Assembly (NCBI GenBank): GCA_003152695.1
Contig: PMAT01000053.1
Span: 93,806 to 133,148 of the forward strand
Direction: 5' to 3'
DNA: 39,343 bases
Source: Acidobacteriaceae bacterium
GTDB lineage: Bacteria > Acidobacteriota > Terriglobia > Terriglobales > Acidobacteriaceae
This document shows, piece after piece, positions 15,715 to 24,046 of the stretch (positions within the stretch are counted from its first letter, which is position 1; every line of letters begins with the position of its first letter). The translations under genes and the position numbers were made by a program. A model generated the notes under the pieces. That model searched no databases. It had not been told where the DNA came from and saw only the letters and a program-made list of their open reading frames with translations.

Positions 15715-16818
15715 GTGAGCAAGCAGAAGCTACGCGTCAAAAATACGCAGTTGGATAACCTGATTTCCAATCTCCGGGGCGAGGTCGGCGAGGTCATAAC
15801 CTCGTGGGTTCTCTTGCGCCACATGATGGCAGGGGAGCGCCAGTTAAGCTCCGACGATTTTGCAAAGGATCTCGCGAACGAGAACCTCGCCTTCGTGAGC
15901 ATGTTAAAAACGAAGCTTGCAGATGAAATCGTCGCGCGGCTGTCGGAGTTGGCGGAACCCAAGACCGGGCGGCTGACATTTCATTTTGCGGCCACAAAGC
16001 TGGGGAAACTGGACGGCGAGGTGCGAGCGTTCAGAACCTTCATCACGCGCCAGAAGTTTCAACAAAAGCGAAACCTCGATATTAGCCATAAGGAGTTGCC
16101 GGAGAAGTGGGCGCAGCACGGGTCTATTGTTATCCCTTATCGAACTCTGCGCAGGGGCGTCGGCCATGCGCTACGGATGATGAAGAAGATCGACTGCATC
16201 GTGCTGGGACCCGCTGCAAAATATCTCTGGCGGGAAATGCGGAAGAAACGATACCAGCTCATGAATCCCCCCAGCGCTGCGTACATGCTGATCCCGTACA
16301 TGAACCTTTCGAAGGAGATAAGGCAGAAGGTGATTATGGAGGAAATGGCCGAGGGCCGTCAGGTTTGGTCCGAAATGACCACAACCATCAATGGGCAGGA
16401 AACCAGGGTCTCTGCGTGCCGGGAATGGGGCGCATTCCTTTTGGGCGGCAGGGTGATCGTTTTGGATCACTACCCTTTGCAGACGTTGAACATTGAGATT
16501 CCCACTGCGGATGCGGCCGGAACAGCCGAGCTCGTGGAAGCGGAACCGATAACCGCGGAGAAAATGATCACGGCGAAATACCGTGTTACGAAGAAGGACG
16601 GTGACAACCGGATGTCGTTCGCGCCCGTCCAGCGGGTGCATCAGTTGGACACTGGCGCCCTGACAGAACTCGTGGACATCCATTTCAACCTGAACGACAA
16701 GCTCAGGCAGGATTTCGGCGAAATGAACGTCGGCGACGAAAAGGAGTTTTCGCTTACCGTGAGAGTTCTGACGGGGTATCGCCCCACACAGCAAGATATG
16801 CCGAGCGCAACCGGGTAG
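15715..16818 (+). CDS. Unknown 367-residue cargo protein
   Basis: Starts at GTG 15715 after a GAGGTG ribosome site. The N-terminal third is helical and charged (LDNLISNLRGEVGEVITSWVLLRHMMAGERQ; DEIVARLSELAEP), without signal peptide or membrane span, so it is probably cytoplasmic. A middle basic stretch reads FITRQKFQQKRNLDISHKELPEKW, and the C-terminal part is beta-rich (VHQLDTGALTELVDIHFNLNDKL). The DRFRG-like or nuclease motifs I looked for are absent. I do not recognise a family. It is the first gene inside attL and converges with the HEPN-like gene 36 bp away. Confidence 0.65.
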   Translation: MSKQKLRVKNTQLDNLISNLRGEVGEVITSWVLLRHMMAGERQLSSDDFAKDLANENLAFVSMLKTKLADEIVARLSELAEPKTGRLTFHFAATKLGKLDGEVRAFRTFITRQKFQQKRNLDISHKELPEKWAQHGSIVIPYRTLRRGVGHALRMMKKIDCIVLGPAAKYLWREMRKKRYQLMNPPSAAYMLIPYMNLSKEIRQKVIMEEMAEGRQVWSEMTTTINGQETRVSACREWGAFLLGGRVIVLDHYPLQTLNIEIPTADAAGTAELVEAEPITAEKMITAKYRVTKKDGDNRMSFAPVQRVHQLDTGALTELVDIHFNLNDKLRQDFGEMNVGDEKEFSLTVRVLTGYRPTQQDMPSATG

Positions 16819-16853
16819 TCACAGCGGCTTTAGCGAGACGCCACTTCGGAAGC

Positions 16854-17411
16854 TCACACGGTCTCTTCAAGACGGCGCGATATGTCCACCGCCTCTCTGA
16901 GATTGTCGGCCAATCCTGCAAACATCCTAGACCGCTCCGGGTCACTGGCGGCAACGGCGTGTAGCAACTCGCCGCATTTGTCAATGCCCCATTCAAACAG
17001 CCGGTGCGAAGCGAGCAGCGACAGCACTTCCGCTCCGCTTTGCGCCGTGTGGCTGTCGAGCAGTTGCATCTCCTGTAACCGTTTCACATATTCCGGATAG
17101 TTTTCGGGGTTGAACGGCGGTGTTGCTGGATGAATGATCTCATGTCGCACTTCGACCAGATCGGCAATAGCCTGCACCAATGGGATAGGAAGGTTGTAGC
17201 TCTTCACTACGTCCATCAGTGGTTCGATACCGGCGAGCGGGCCTGAGCGCCGCGTTGACGTAAACAAACGCTGGTGCTCTATCAGGAATGCTTCTATTCC
17301 TGCGACCAGAAGCGGCAGCCCGGCGTAGACCCACAGCGAGCGTTCGCCCGCACCAATCTGGGATGAACGCTGAAATAGTATGCCCACAAGTTGGAAGTAC
17401 TCGGTAGACAT
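16854..17411 (-). CDS. HEPN-like protein with an Rx4H motif
   Basis: From ATG 17411 (GGAG ribosome site six bases upstream) the product has 185 residues and is nearly all alpha-helical. It contains EVRHEIIHPATPPF with Arg89 and His94, an R-x4-H motif that is the active-site signature of HEPN ribonucleases. In this fold the motif sits at the end of a helix, as the local sequence suggests. HEPN proteins serve in toxin-antitoxin, abortive-infection and CRISPR systems by cutting RNA. No antitoxin-like partner is obvious; the convergent 367-residue gene or the adjacent mrr are candidates by position. An alternative start at 17471 lacks a ribosome site. Confidence 0.6.
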   Translation of the reverse strand: MSTEYFQLVGILFQRSSQIGAGERSLWVYAGLPLLVAGIEAFLIEHQRLFTSTRRSGPLAGIEPLMDVVKSYNLPIPLVQAIADLVEVRHEIIHPATPPFNPENYPEYVKRLQEMQLLDSHTAQSGAEVLSLLASHRLFEWGIDKCGELLHAVAASDPERSRMFAGLADNLREAVDISRRLEETV

Positions 17412-17630
17412 CGTGCTCCAACTACCGGTTTGGTGTTCATGTAATAGGCGCTCCGTGCGTTCTTTTCGCATGTGACGACCGTCCGTCGCTACGCCAGTTT
17501 TCTGCGCTATCCTTTCGTCTTGGATTTTCGGCCCAGTTTAGTGGGATTATGACCGCGTGCTCACGCCGGAAGAATGCGTCAATCCGTCAATCTCCGTGAG
17601 TGCATCCCGCGAAGAACGGCGATGAGAGTT

Positions 17631-18551
17631 CTATTCTTCGAAGTAGCTTGAATCTAGTTTTGGTACGCTGAGCGGACGAAGGGTGACGCCAATTCCGTGC
17701 TCGACCATGAATTCGGCGAGCTTAACACCGTTAACAAGAACGATTCGCTCGACCGATTTTGCGAACTCTGTTGCCTGTGGGGTGAAGGTCGATGTCGTTA
17801 TGAACACGCCTTTGGTTGCCTTTTGTCCGGCGAGCGCACCGTAAAATGCTTGCACCTCCGGACGTCCAACCACACCCTGCCACCGCTTAGCCTGCACGTA
17901 CACCTTTTCGAAGCCCAGACGATCCAGGGAAATCACGCCGTCTATTCCTGCATCGCCAGGCCCACCGGTCCGAGCCAAATCCGTTTCACTCCTGCCGTAC
18001 CCCATTTTGTAAAGAACCTTGAGGACAATATCCTCGAAATGCTCCGGCGAGACCTTAGAAAGTGTTTCAACAAGCTCGGCAGTGACACTCCGTCGCAGTT
18101 CGGAGAGCGCCTGCTCCAGCCGATCATCCGGGCTCACTTTAGCTGTATCCGGAGGAGCTGGAACAATAGGAGCGGTCACAGATTCTTGAGCATCGGATGC
18201 CGCACTAAGTCGAATGTCCGTGTTTTCACTAGCGAGTTTTTCCACTGTCTCCGCAGATAGGGGTGCAGGATGACTGCTCGCAAAAGTACGGCCCTGCTCG
18301 GTCAGTTGCCAATAGCCCCATTTGGGACTTTGCGAGAATCCCGCGCGTTTGAGGCGGTCATGTGCCCAACCGATACGGTTCTTGTAGACCCGCTGAGCGC
18401 CGCTCGGGAGTACTTCGGAACGGTCGGTATCGCTCAGATGCAATGCGTCCGCGGCGGCGTTATGCACGTCCGCTGCGGGGGCTCCGTCGGGGTGCTCCAC
18501 TAAGTACCGCAGTACAGGCTCAATGAATTTGTCGTACGTCGGAACAGGCAA
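17631..18551 (-). CDS. mrr: Mrr-type restriction endonuclease
   Basis: The 306-residue product has the two-part Mrr layout. An N-terminal winged-helix DNA-binding domain covers residues about 1-90 (FIEPVLRYLVEHPDGAPAADV, RIGWAHDRLKRAG, YWQLTEQGR). After a linker comes the PD-(D/E)xK-fold catalytic domain (residues 165-306), with HFEDIVLKVLYKMGYG, GGPGDAGIDGVI (Asp204) and YVQAKRW (Gln220, Lys222). The QxK variant is typical of Mrr. Known Mrr enzymes cut methylated or foreign DNA. The start is TTG 18551, chosen because a GGAGGT ribosome site lies six bases upstream. It is part of the element cargo and follows the same direction as the HEPN-like gene. Confidence 0.88.
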   Translation of the reverse strand: MPVPTYDKFIEPVLRYLVEHPDGAPAADVHNAAADALHLSDTDRSEVLPSGAQRVYKNRIGWAHDRLKRAGFSQSPKWGYWQLTEQGRTFASSHPAPLSAETVEKLASENTDIRLSAASDAQESVTAPIVPAPPDTAKVSPDDRLEQALSELRRSVTAELVETLSKVSPEHFEDIVLKVLYKMGYGRSETDLARTGGPGDAGIDGVISLDRLGFEKVYVQAKRWQGVVGRPEVQAFYGALAGQKATKGVFITTSTFTPQATEFAKSVERIVLVNGVKLAEFMVEHGIGVTLRPLSVPKLDSSYFEE

Positions 18552-19086
18552 TCGCTACCTCCGGGCCGGGCGTGTTTCGCCGTGGTTTGGGGCATCGCTC
18601 CCTATTCTACCGTGATAGGGCAAACGTAAGCAGTGACGGGAGAGATTACGCTAGGGCTGCCGAAGGGAGCTAACCCGGCTCACTTCGGCATCACGGAACC
18701 AGCGTCAGCGGGGGCTTGTGACGGCGCGGCGCGCGTTGATTCCTAGCGTGTCGGCAGCCACCAGACGGAGATGACCAGCACCCACGCCCCGAAGAAATGA
18801 CGACGCGAGCGCTCGTGATAATGCTCGTGATGCACATGGGAGACGCCGTGAAGCACCAACTCACATCTCGTAAAAGCTACTAGCGAATGTTTGCCAGCAG
18901 TTCGCTTGCAGAAATGTTGGCTTTCCGGGGACGACGGAGCTGCTGTGATGCAGGTCACCACTACCCAGCCCGTTTCGGAGTATAGTCGGTGCCGGGTAGT
19001 CAAACCCTGAGTGCAATCAACCACTCGCGGACCCAAAGTAGAAATCCCGATTAAAGCTGAATTTGGGTTTACTACCGGGAGGAATC
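18552..19086. other. Divergent spacer upstream of mrr and of the envelope gene run
   Basis: A 535-bp stretch between divergent genes. A His-rich minus-strand frame (18743-19036) ending SVWWLPTR has no ribosome site and is not called. GGGAGGA at 19074-19080 is the ribosome site for the next gene. No clear promoter could be assigned. Confidence 0.45.
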
Positions 19087-19959
19087 GTGCATTCCACTGG
19101 CCGACCCGTATGTGCTCTTCTGCTTTGCGTGCTCCTCACGCACGCGTCGCTTTCAACCACCCAACAGGCTGCTCCTCAACTGCCTGCGACACCTTCTTCA
19201 AGCTCCAACAAATTTGCCCTTGATGATGGCACTCCTGTCAAGCTTCGATTGAACCGAAACCTCAGCTCAGCTGACGCGAAGGCTGGAGACAACATCGATT
19301 TTGAAGTACTGGAGGAGGTGAAAGTCGGCGACGTGGTCGTCATACCAAAGGGCAACCTCGCTCTCGGCACTGTGACTGCTGCCGAGCACAAAAAGCACAT
19401 GGCACGGGGCGGAAAGCTCGATATAGAGATCGACTATGTCAAGCTCGCAGATGGCGAGAAAGCGGCACTCAGGGCAGTAAAGGAAACCAAGGGCGGCGGG
19501 CATACAGGAGCAATGACGGGCGCTATCGTCGCGACGAGCCTAGTGTTTTGGCCAGCCGCGCCATTTTTTCTTTTCATGCACGGCAAAGACACCACAATCC
19601 CCAAGGGCACTGAGATCACTGCCTATGTAAGCGGCGCGATGCCACTTGATGAAGCCAAGTTTGCACCGGGCGCAACGATGCAGAGTTCGACTTCAACGCA
19701 GCAACCGACCGCCGCGCCTCAAGAAGTGATTGTCGATTTCAGATCGACACCGACGGGAGCCGACATTACGGTGGATGGCTCCATGGTAGGCAGCACTCCG
19801 TCTTCGATCTCCCTGAGTCCGGGCGAGCACATCATCACAATCTCCAAACAGGATTTTCGGACGTACGAGCGGACCATGACCGTGAAAGCCGGGCATCCGG
19901 TAGTCGCAGCATATTTACAGCAAGTGAAGACAACCATTCAATTTGACCGTCCCCAATGA
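19087..19959 (+). CDS. Exported PEGA-domain protein
   Basis: Starts at GTG 19087, with GGGAGGA just upstream; an in-frame TTG at 19063 would lengthen the signal peptide and lacks a ribosome site. The 290-residue product has a signal peptide (VCALLLCVLLTHASLS), a Ser/Pro/Gln linker, and a domain of about 130 residues (VKLRLNRNLSSADAKAGDNIDFEV, VVVIPKGNLALGTV). A hydrophobic segment follows (AIVATSLVFWPAAPFFLFMHG). The C-terminal PEGA domain is at residues 213-280 (VDFRSTPTGADITVDGSMVGSTP and SPGEHIITISKQDF). PEGA domains occur on surface proteins of many soil bacteria, with unclear ligand. It opens the plus-strand cargo run. Confidence 0.75.
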   Translation: MHSTGRPVCALLLCVLLTHASLSTTQQAAPQLPATPSSSSNKFALDDGTPVKLRLNRNLSSADAKAGDNIDFEVLEEVKVGDVVVIPKGNLALGTVTAAEHKKHMARGGKLDIEIDYVKLADGEKAALRAVKETKGGGHTGAMTGAIVATSLVFWPAAPFFLFMHGKDTTIPKGTEITAYVSGAMPLDEAKFAPGATMQSSTSTQQPTAAPQEVIVDFRSTPTGADITVDGSMVGSTPSSISLSPGEHIITISKQDFRTYERTMTVKAGHPVVAAYLQQVKTTIQFDRPQ

Positions 19960-19996
19960 GTGTTGCCCAATGCGTCCAACAGATAGGCGCACCTAG

Positions 19997-20113
19997 CCCG
20001 GCACCACGAGCGCCCCATTCGAGGCGGGAGAGCACGGTCAAGTCGCAGTGAAGGTGATTGATGATCGCGGGAACGAGCTGCTGGTGGTGAAGAAATTGAG
20101 CGAGTCAAAGTGA
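19997..20113 (+). pseudogene. 3' remnant of a site-specific DNA methyltransferase gene
   Basis: Between a TAG at 19994-19996 and TGA at 20111-20113 an open frame encodes APFEAGEHGQVAVKVIDDRG followed by NELLVVKKLSESK. This matches the usual C-terminal ending of type III-like site-specific adenine methyltransferases (VKVIDDRGNEL-VV). No start codon, methyltransferase motif (DPPY) or upstream part is present. It is the tail of a deleted gene, suggesting that the element once carried a modification or restriction-modification gene next to mrr. The identification rests on this short tail. Confidence 0.45.
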
Positions 20114-20131
20114 GCGGCGGGGAGGCAGGAA

Positions 20132-20740
20132 ATGAATGAAGCGACAGGGACGGCACTGTCACCGGCCGCTATGCGCGACCAGACACCCAAGACATCGCGG
20201 CGTCTGCTGGTGACGCTGGTCGGCGTTGTTTTCTTGGCTGGGTGTGCTATAGGCGGCGTCTGGATATACAACCAAGTAACGTGCCAAAAGCCGCTACAAC
20301 GACTCCTCGTTGCTGATCCTCGTAATGGCGTTCTGCAAGCCAAGGCGCATCTCGATGGCTGGATTGACCCTGATTCACTTGTCTTTGACGTGACGGACAT
20401 CTCCGGTAACGCAAGCCAGATGGATGTATTCCGGGTGTTCCTGCAATATGCAAATGCGCAGAAGGATCGTCAATATCGGAAAGTTGTGCTGGCGTCCTAC
20501 GGTGACAAGAAGTTCGTTTTGCCCGGTGATTATTTCCACCAACTCGGGCAAGAGTACGATGCGCAGAATCCGGTCTACACAGTACGTACCTTTCCACATC
20601 ATGTCTCGACCCTAGATGGAGCTAAACCGTTTCCTGAACCGGAAGGGGGCATTCTTTGGGTGATTGGGAAAGAGATGGAGGAATTTAATCAGTTCAACCG
20701 GCGCTGGTACTTAGACGACTATATCGCGAGGCATAAATAG
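20132..20740 (+). CDS. Single-span membrane protein of unknown function
   Basis: Starts at ATG 20132 after a GGAGGCAGGAA ribosome site. The 202-residue product has one transmembrane helix (LLVTLVGVVFLAGCAIGGVWIY, residues about 25-46) and a soluble domain beyond it. That domain contains DPDSLVFDVTDISGNASQMD and LQYANAQKDRQYRKVVLASYG, and ends YFHQLGQEYDAQNPVYTVRTF and EMEEFNQFNRRWYLDDYI. No known family is recognised. Its stop (TAG) is followed directly by the ATG of the next gene, so the two are translationally coupled. Confidence 0.65.
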   Translation: MNEATGTALSPAAMRDQTPKTSRRLLVTLVGVVFLAGCAIGGVWIYNQVTCQKPLQRLLVADPRNGVLQAKAHLDGWIDPDSLVFDVTDISGNASQMDVFRVFLQYANAQKDRQYRKVVLASYGDKKFVLPGDYFHQLGQEYDAQNPVYTVRTFPHHVSTLDGAKPFPEPEGGILWVIGKEMEEFNQFNRRWYLDDYIARHK

Positions 20741-21760
20741 ATGGATGACAAACTTTTTCAACGAGGACAGGCTGCTGGCGCGATTCTGGTTGCTGCCTCC
20801 TATTTCCTGCCGTGGGCAAGCGTAATGTCGCCGCTCGGCTCCGTGCAGCTAAGAGGTCTATATGTGGATTATGCCTGGGCGCTGCTAATCCTAGCGCTGT
20901 TGCATCTTCTGTCGCAGTTCGCACGACCAAACAAAGACACGCTTGGACTCACCGAAAAATCAATGAAATATGTGGGATTGGCGTGGCGCTTGGTCCCATG
21001 CGCGTTGATAGGGTTCTTCGCTTGGTATGCGGCTAAATTTGTCATGGGCACCCATACGACGGGAGGAACGGCAGCAGCGTTCGGAATATCGTTGGACTCG
21101 ACGGTCAAGGCTGGCTTGGACTACGGCTACTGGATAGGGGCAGCGGGATCCATACTGCTGGTACTGAGTGTCGGCTTCCTTGATCACCAGATTGTTCGGC
21201 TCATTAGTTACGCAGGTGTAATCGCGGTCGTGAGTATCGGACTTGCATACGGATTTTCCCTGCCCGGTAGGCATTTCCAACCATCTTCGACAACAGCGTC
21301 TAGCGGAGGTGGAATCAGCGGCACGCAACCAAGTACGGTTCCGGCCGTTGAAGGAGATTCCGTACAGCCGGACTTCGACGCTTCGCCTTACGTGCAGGTA
21401 TCTTCGATCACTGGGCAGACATTGCCTAAGAACTATGACGCGAGCAGGTACAGCAATACCGTGCTTATATCGCGGGTCTTCAAGAACATCGGAACCAAAG
21501 CGATTGTTGGGCTGCAGGGGCGGGTGTCTGTGATCGACGGCTTTGGAAAGGAGGTATATGCATTTAATTTCCGTGACGATGACAAAATTCTACCGGGCCA
21601 CGATTCTGGTCGGGGTGGCTTTAGCTTCGAGGAGAATCAGTTCGATGAGGACGATCCATATCACAGAATGGAGCCTTTAGTTGACGCCGGAACCGCCAAG
21701 TACAGTATCCAGATCCGCCAAATCGCATTTCAAGACGGAACCGTGCTGCCCAAGCAGTAG
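20741..21760 (+). CDS. Polytopic membrane protein with an extracytoplasmic domain
   Basis: The ATG abuts the stop of the preceding gene. The 339-residue product has five hydrophobic spans in residues 1-175 (AAGAILVAASYFLPWASV, YAWALLILALLHLL, LVPCALIGFFAWYAAKFV, YWIGAAGSILLVLSVGF, ISYAGVIAVVSIGLAYGF). A Ser/Gly-rich linker and a soluble beta-rich domain of about 130 residues follow (TVLISRVFKNIGTKAIVGLQ and RVSVIDGFGKEVYAFNF). The soluble part resembles proteins predicted to bind or present extracellular ligands, but no family is assigned. It belongs to the envelope-gene run. Confidence 0.65.
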   Translation: MDDKLFQRGQAAGAILVAASYFLPWASVMSPLGSVQLRGLYVDYAWALLILALLHLLSQFARPNKDTLGLTEKSMKYVGLAWRLVPCALIGFFAWYAAKFVMGTHTTGGTAAAFGISLDSTVKAGLDYGYWIGAAGSILLVLSVGFLDHQIVRLISYAGVIAVVSIGLAYGFSLPGRHFQPSSTTASSGGGISGTQPSTVPAVEGDSVQPDFDASPYVQVSSITGQTLPKNYDASRYSNTVLISRVFKNIGTKAIVGLQGRVSVIDGFGKEVYAFNFRDDDKILPGHDSGRGGFSFEENQFDEDDPYHRMEPLVDAGTAKYSIQIRQIAFQDGTVLPKQ

Positions 21761-21908
21761 TGACGCTCATGAGCCAATACCCGAAGTACAGGAACCGAGG
21801 CTTTGAAGCAGCTTGAGCAACTTGAGGCGGACAGACCGAACACTTTGGACAAATAAGCCTACTGCCCTTACCGCATCGAAGTGAAGTGACCTTCACAGGT
21901 GATCGTCT

Positions 21909-22289
21909 ATGAAACGTGCAATCGTGGTTTCCGTGATGGTGTTGTTGCTTGCGTTAATCGCAGTCCAAACGGTAAGAGTAAATTACTGGAAGAAACTGGC
22001 GGGCACCCAAACCGCAACATGTAACGCAGCAATCAAAATAAACAACAGCTCTTGTGAAAAGGCCGTTAAAGATAATACTGATACGTGGCTGCGGATGCAT
22101 AACCATCTTTGGAACCTTTATATGCTCGAAGAAGCTCGCCTAGCCAATCGACGGGGAATCATAAACGTTAGAGAAGAACTTCAACTGGAGGAGCTAACAA
22201 ACAGTGAACTTAGAGTGGCACGCGACAACAACATAGAGATATTGAATGCAACACGTACGATCACGTTCGTCGGATCGGAAGGAAAGTAA
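21909..22289 (+). CDS. Small membrane-anchored helical protein
   Basis: Starts at ATG 21909 after AGGTGA. The 126-residue product has an N-terminal membrane anchor (AIVVSVMVLLLALIAVQTV). A largely helical extracytoplasmic part follows, with one short disulfide-capable pair (TCNAAIKINNSSCEK) and charged heptad-like helices. No known family. Next in the plus-strand cargo run, about 150 bp after the polytopic protein gene. The composition is clearly AT-richer than the chromosomal flanks. Confidence 0.6.
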   Translation: MKRAIVVSVMVLLLALIAVQTVRVNYWKKLAGTQTATCNAAIKINNSSCEKAVKDNTDTWLRMHNHLWNLYMLEEARLANRRGIINVREELQLEELTNSELRVARDNNIEILNATRTITFVGSEGK

Positions 22290-22358
22290 TATGAAACCTG
22301 TACCAGCGCAGCTCCTTTAAGTCGGCTCCCGAAATGCCGGTGTGGAGAGGAAAATAAA

Positions 22359-22544
22359 ATGGATGAGCTATTTGTGGCGCTTTTCTATCTTTTAGCTTTA
22401 GGTCTTGCCATTACGATGATTATCGCACAGTGGCGGTTGTTTGCTATTAAACGGACTCTTGATGAGATGCTATTTCTAGCACAGCATGAACATAAAGTGG
22501 GATGTGAATCTTGTCGAACACGCTCACTGCCTATCGTTGGATAA
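22359..22544 (+). CDS. 61-residue single-span membrane protein
   Basis: ATG 22359 follows GGAGAGGA at a good distance. The product begins MDELFVALFYLLALGLAITM, a membrane span, then WRLFAIKRTLDEMLFLAQHE with a charged amphipathic helix, and ends CESCRTRSLPIVG with a CxxC. It may be a small subunit or a holin-like or toxin-like peptide, but I do not assign a function. It lies about 70 bp after the preceding gene and about 100 bp before the Ntn-hydrolase gene. Confidence 0.6.
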   Translation: MDELFVALFYLLALGLAITMIIAQWRLFAIKRTLDEMLFLAQHEHKVGCESCRTRSLPIVG

Positions 22545-22646
22545 AACGCAAGGCGTCAACAATTAGGCCCGTCTTTGACGTTTTACTATAGCAGTACCGT
22601 TTGCAAGGTCGATGACAAGCCTATCTTGGGTAACATACTTCCCAAA

Positions 22647-23402
22647 ATGGTATCTGTATTTTGTTCGCACGTACTTTGGATCGCACTCTACCTGTTTGGT
22701 GGCGGCGCGTATCTGCACGCGACTACGGCGATTGCGGTGACAACTGCCACATCTGCCTATATCGGAGCGGACAGCAAGGTTGATCCGGGCGGCACGATGT
22801 GCAAACTTGTCGTCAACAAGAGAGTTGCAGTGGGGATGAGTGGGCAGCTTGCTGATAGAGCCACCAACTTCAGCGCAGCGCGAAGTGTTGCGACCGCACT
22901 CGCAGGGTCGCGAGGTTTCAAAGACGCGATTGATTCGGTAATTCGGAACGTTGAACCCCCGCTGAAGCGCAGCATGAAATGGGGATTCGTGAATGATCCC
23001 ACCACCTACGCGCAAGAGTTTCAAGGGAAAAACGCCCTCGCCTTGCTCATTGTTGGCATCGGCGAGAGGGGTCAGCCGCAGATAGTCTATGTCGCATGGA
23101 GAACCGAGAACGGGGATATTATGCGCCTCCCCATCAGCCGCTTCGGCCAGAATGCCTTTGACGCGATAGGGGTCTACGATGCTTTCATCCCCTATCTGTC
23201 CGCACATCCAGAATGGAAATCCATCGGAGCCGTGGATCGTATCCGAAAGGTTTTGGAGATCGAAAGCGCAGCCAGCCCCGACATGGTTGGCCCACCATTT
23301 TCGATTATCGTTTCGGGGGCCAAAGGACTGCGCTGGATTCAGCGCGGCCCGTGCGAAACCTCTCCGAAGCATGGAGAACCAAAAGGCCCAAAGGCAAAGT
23401 GA
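22647..23402 (+). CDS. Predicted secreted proteasome-fold Ntn hydrolase
   Basis: From ATG 22647 the product has 251 residues. A 25-residue signal peptide ends at GGAYLHA, and the next residues are TTAIAV. After cleavage Thr1 would be N-terminal, as in proteasome beta subunits and HslV. Asp17 and Lys19 fall in YIGADSK, and the Lys33-equivalent lies in TMCKLVVNKRVAVGMSGQLAD (minus five residues). Further on, ALLIVGIGERGQPQIVYV and FDAIGVYDAF match the family's middle and GSG-type motifs. This is a strong proteasome-family pattern by eye. Such enzymes are normally cytoplasmic, with a propeptide or Met removal exposing Thr1. Here a secretory signal would do so. A TTG start at 22575 is possible but has no ribosome site. 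No partner ATPase is seen. Confidence 0.75.
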   Translation: MVSVFCSHVLWIALYLFGGGAYLHATTAIAVTTATSAYIGADSKVDPGGTMCKLVVNKRVAVGMSGQLADRATNFSAARSVATALAGSRGFKDAIDSVIRNVEPPLKRSMKWGFVNDPTTYAQEFQGKNALALLIVGIGERGQPQIVYVAWRTENGDIMRLPISRFGQNAFDAIGVYDAFIPYLSAHPEWKSIGAVDRIRKVLEIESAASPDMVGPPFSIIVSGAKGLRWIQRGPCETSPKHGEPKGPKAK

Positions 23403-23551
23403 GACTAACCACCAGGTGTTGCTCATTCAGCACGCCACGTTTCGGGCGCGCAACACGGTTTTGTCCCAGCACCAGTTCGAGAGGTTGTTGATTTGGTTGT
23501 TGCGGCTGTGAAGGTCTGACATGTCATCCCTTTCCGCCGGGCTGACGCCGA

Positions 23552-23953
23552 TCACGTACCCAAACTCTTCATCACTCTTTGTATGATTGCGCGCCGTCTT
23601 TGCGCTTCAAGCAACTCAACGATCTGTTCGTTGCTCAGTTCGGCAAAATCGTACTCCGGCGCCTGCTCATGCTTTCTTACGATAAGTTCTCGTGGCAGAA
23701 GCGAGCCACAGATCCTCAGATAGATAACTGGATCGTCTTGGCGAACTCTCTCAATTGTAGCGGCACCATGTTCGGCGAAGTCCTTTGCTATAGTTTCGAG
23801 GAAGGTTTCAGTCAATTTGTTGCGTGACCCATTGGGACGACCACCGCCGCTATTTCCCGTTAGAAAACGGCCCCCGGCGTCCCTTTCGGTCAGCGTTGCA
23901 CGTGGTGCAATTTCAATAGCCGTGACTGAGGCCGGAGCTTTATCGTTTGCCAT
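23552..23953 (-). CDS. DUF5681-like small protein
   Basis: The 133-residue product contains GRFLTGNSGGGRPNGSRNKL (residues about 28-47). This is close to the conserved core of DUF5681 (GRF-G-SGN-GRP-GSRN), found on phages and integrative elements. The remainder is helical (FAELSNEQIVELLEAQRRRAI). ATG 23953 follows GAGGG. It is the last gene of the minus-strand module, about 90 bp after the PrimPol gene. Role in replication or packaging is unknown. Confidence 0.6.
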   Translation of the reverse strand: MANDKAPASVTAIEIAPRATLTERDAGGRFLTGNSGGGRPNGSRNKLTETFLETIAKDFAEHGAATIERVRQDDPVIYLRICGSLLPRELIVRKHEQAPEYDFAELSNEQIVELLEAQRRRAIIQRVMKSLGT

Positions 23954-24046
23954 TGGCTTTCCCTCTGCGGTTGCCCGCTACTCTAACCTGGACGGAAACA
24001 CGGTTAAGCGAACGCGAAAAAAGCGAACAAAGCCCCGCCGCGAGTA

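Noticed and set aside
18743-19036. His-rich minus-strand frame with a hydrophobic C-terminus
   Set aside because: No ribosome site, odd composition in the first two-thirds, and lies in the divergent promoter region.
22563-23426. A long minus-strand frame opposite the Ntn-hydrolase gene
   Set aside because: It mirrors the plus-strand gene, has poor composition, and the plus strand carries clear family motifs.
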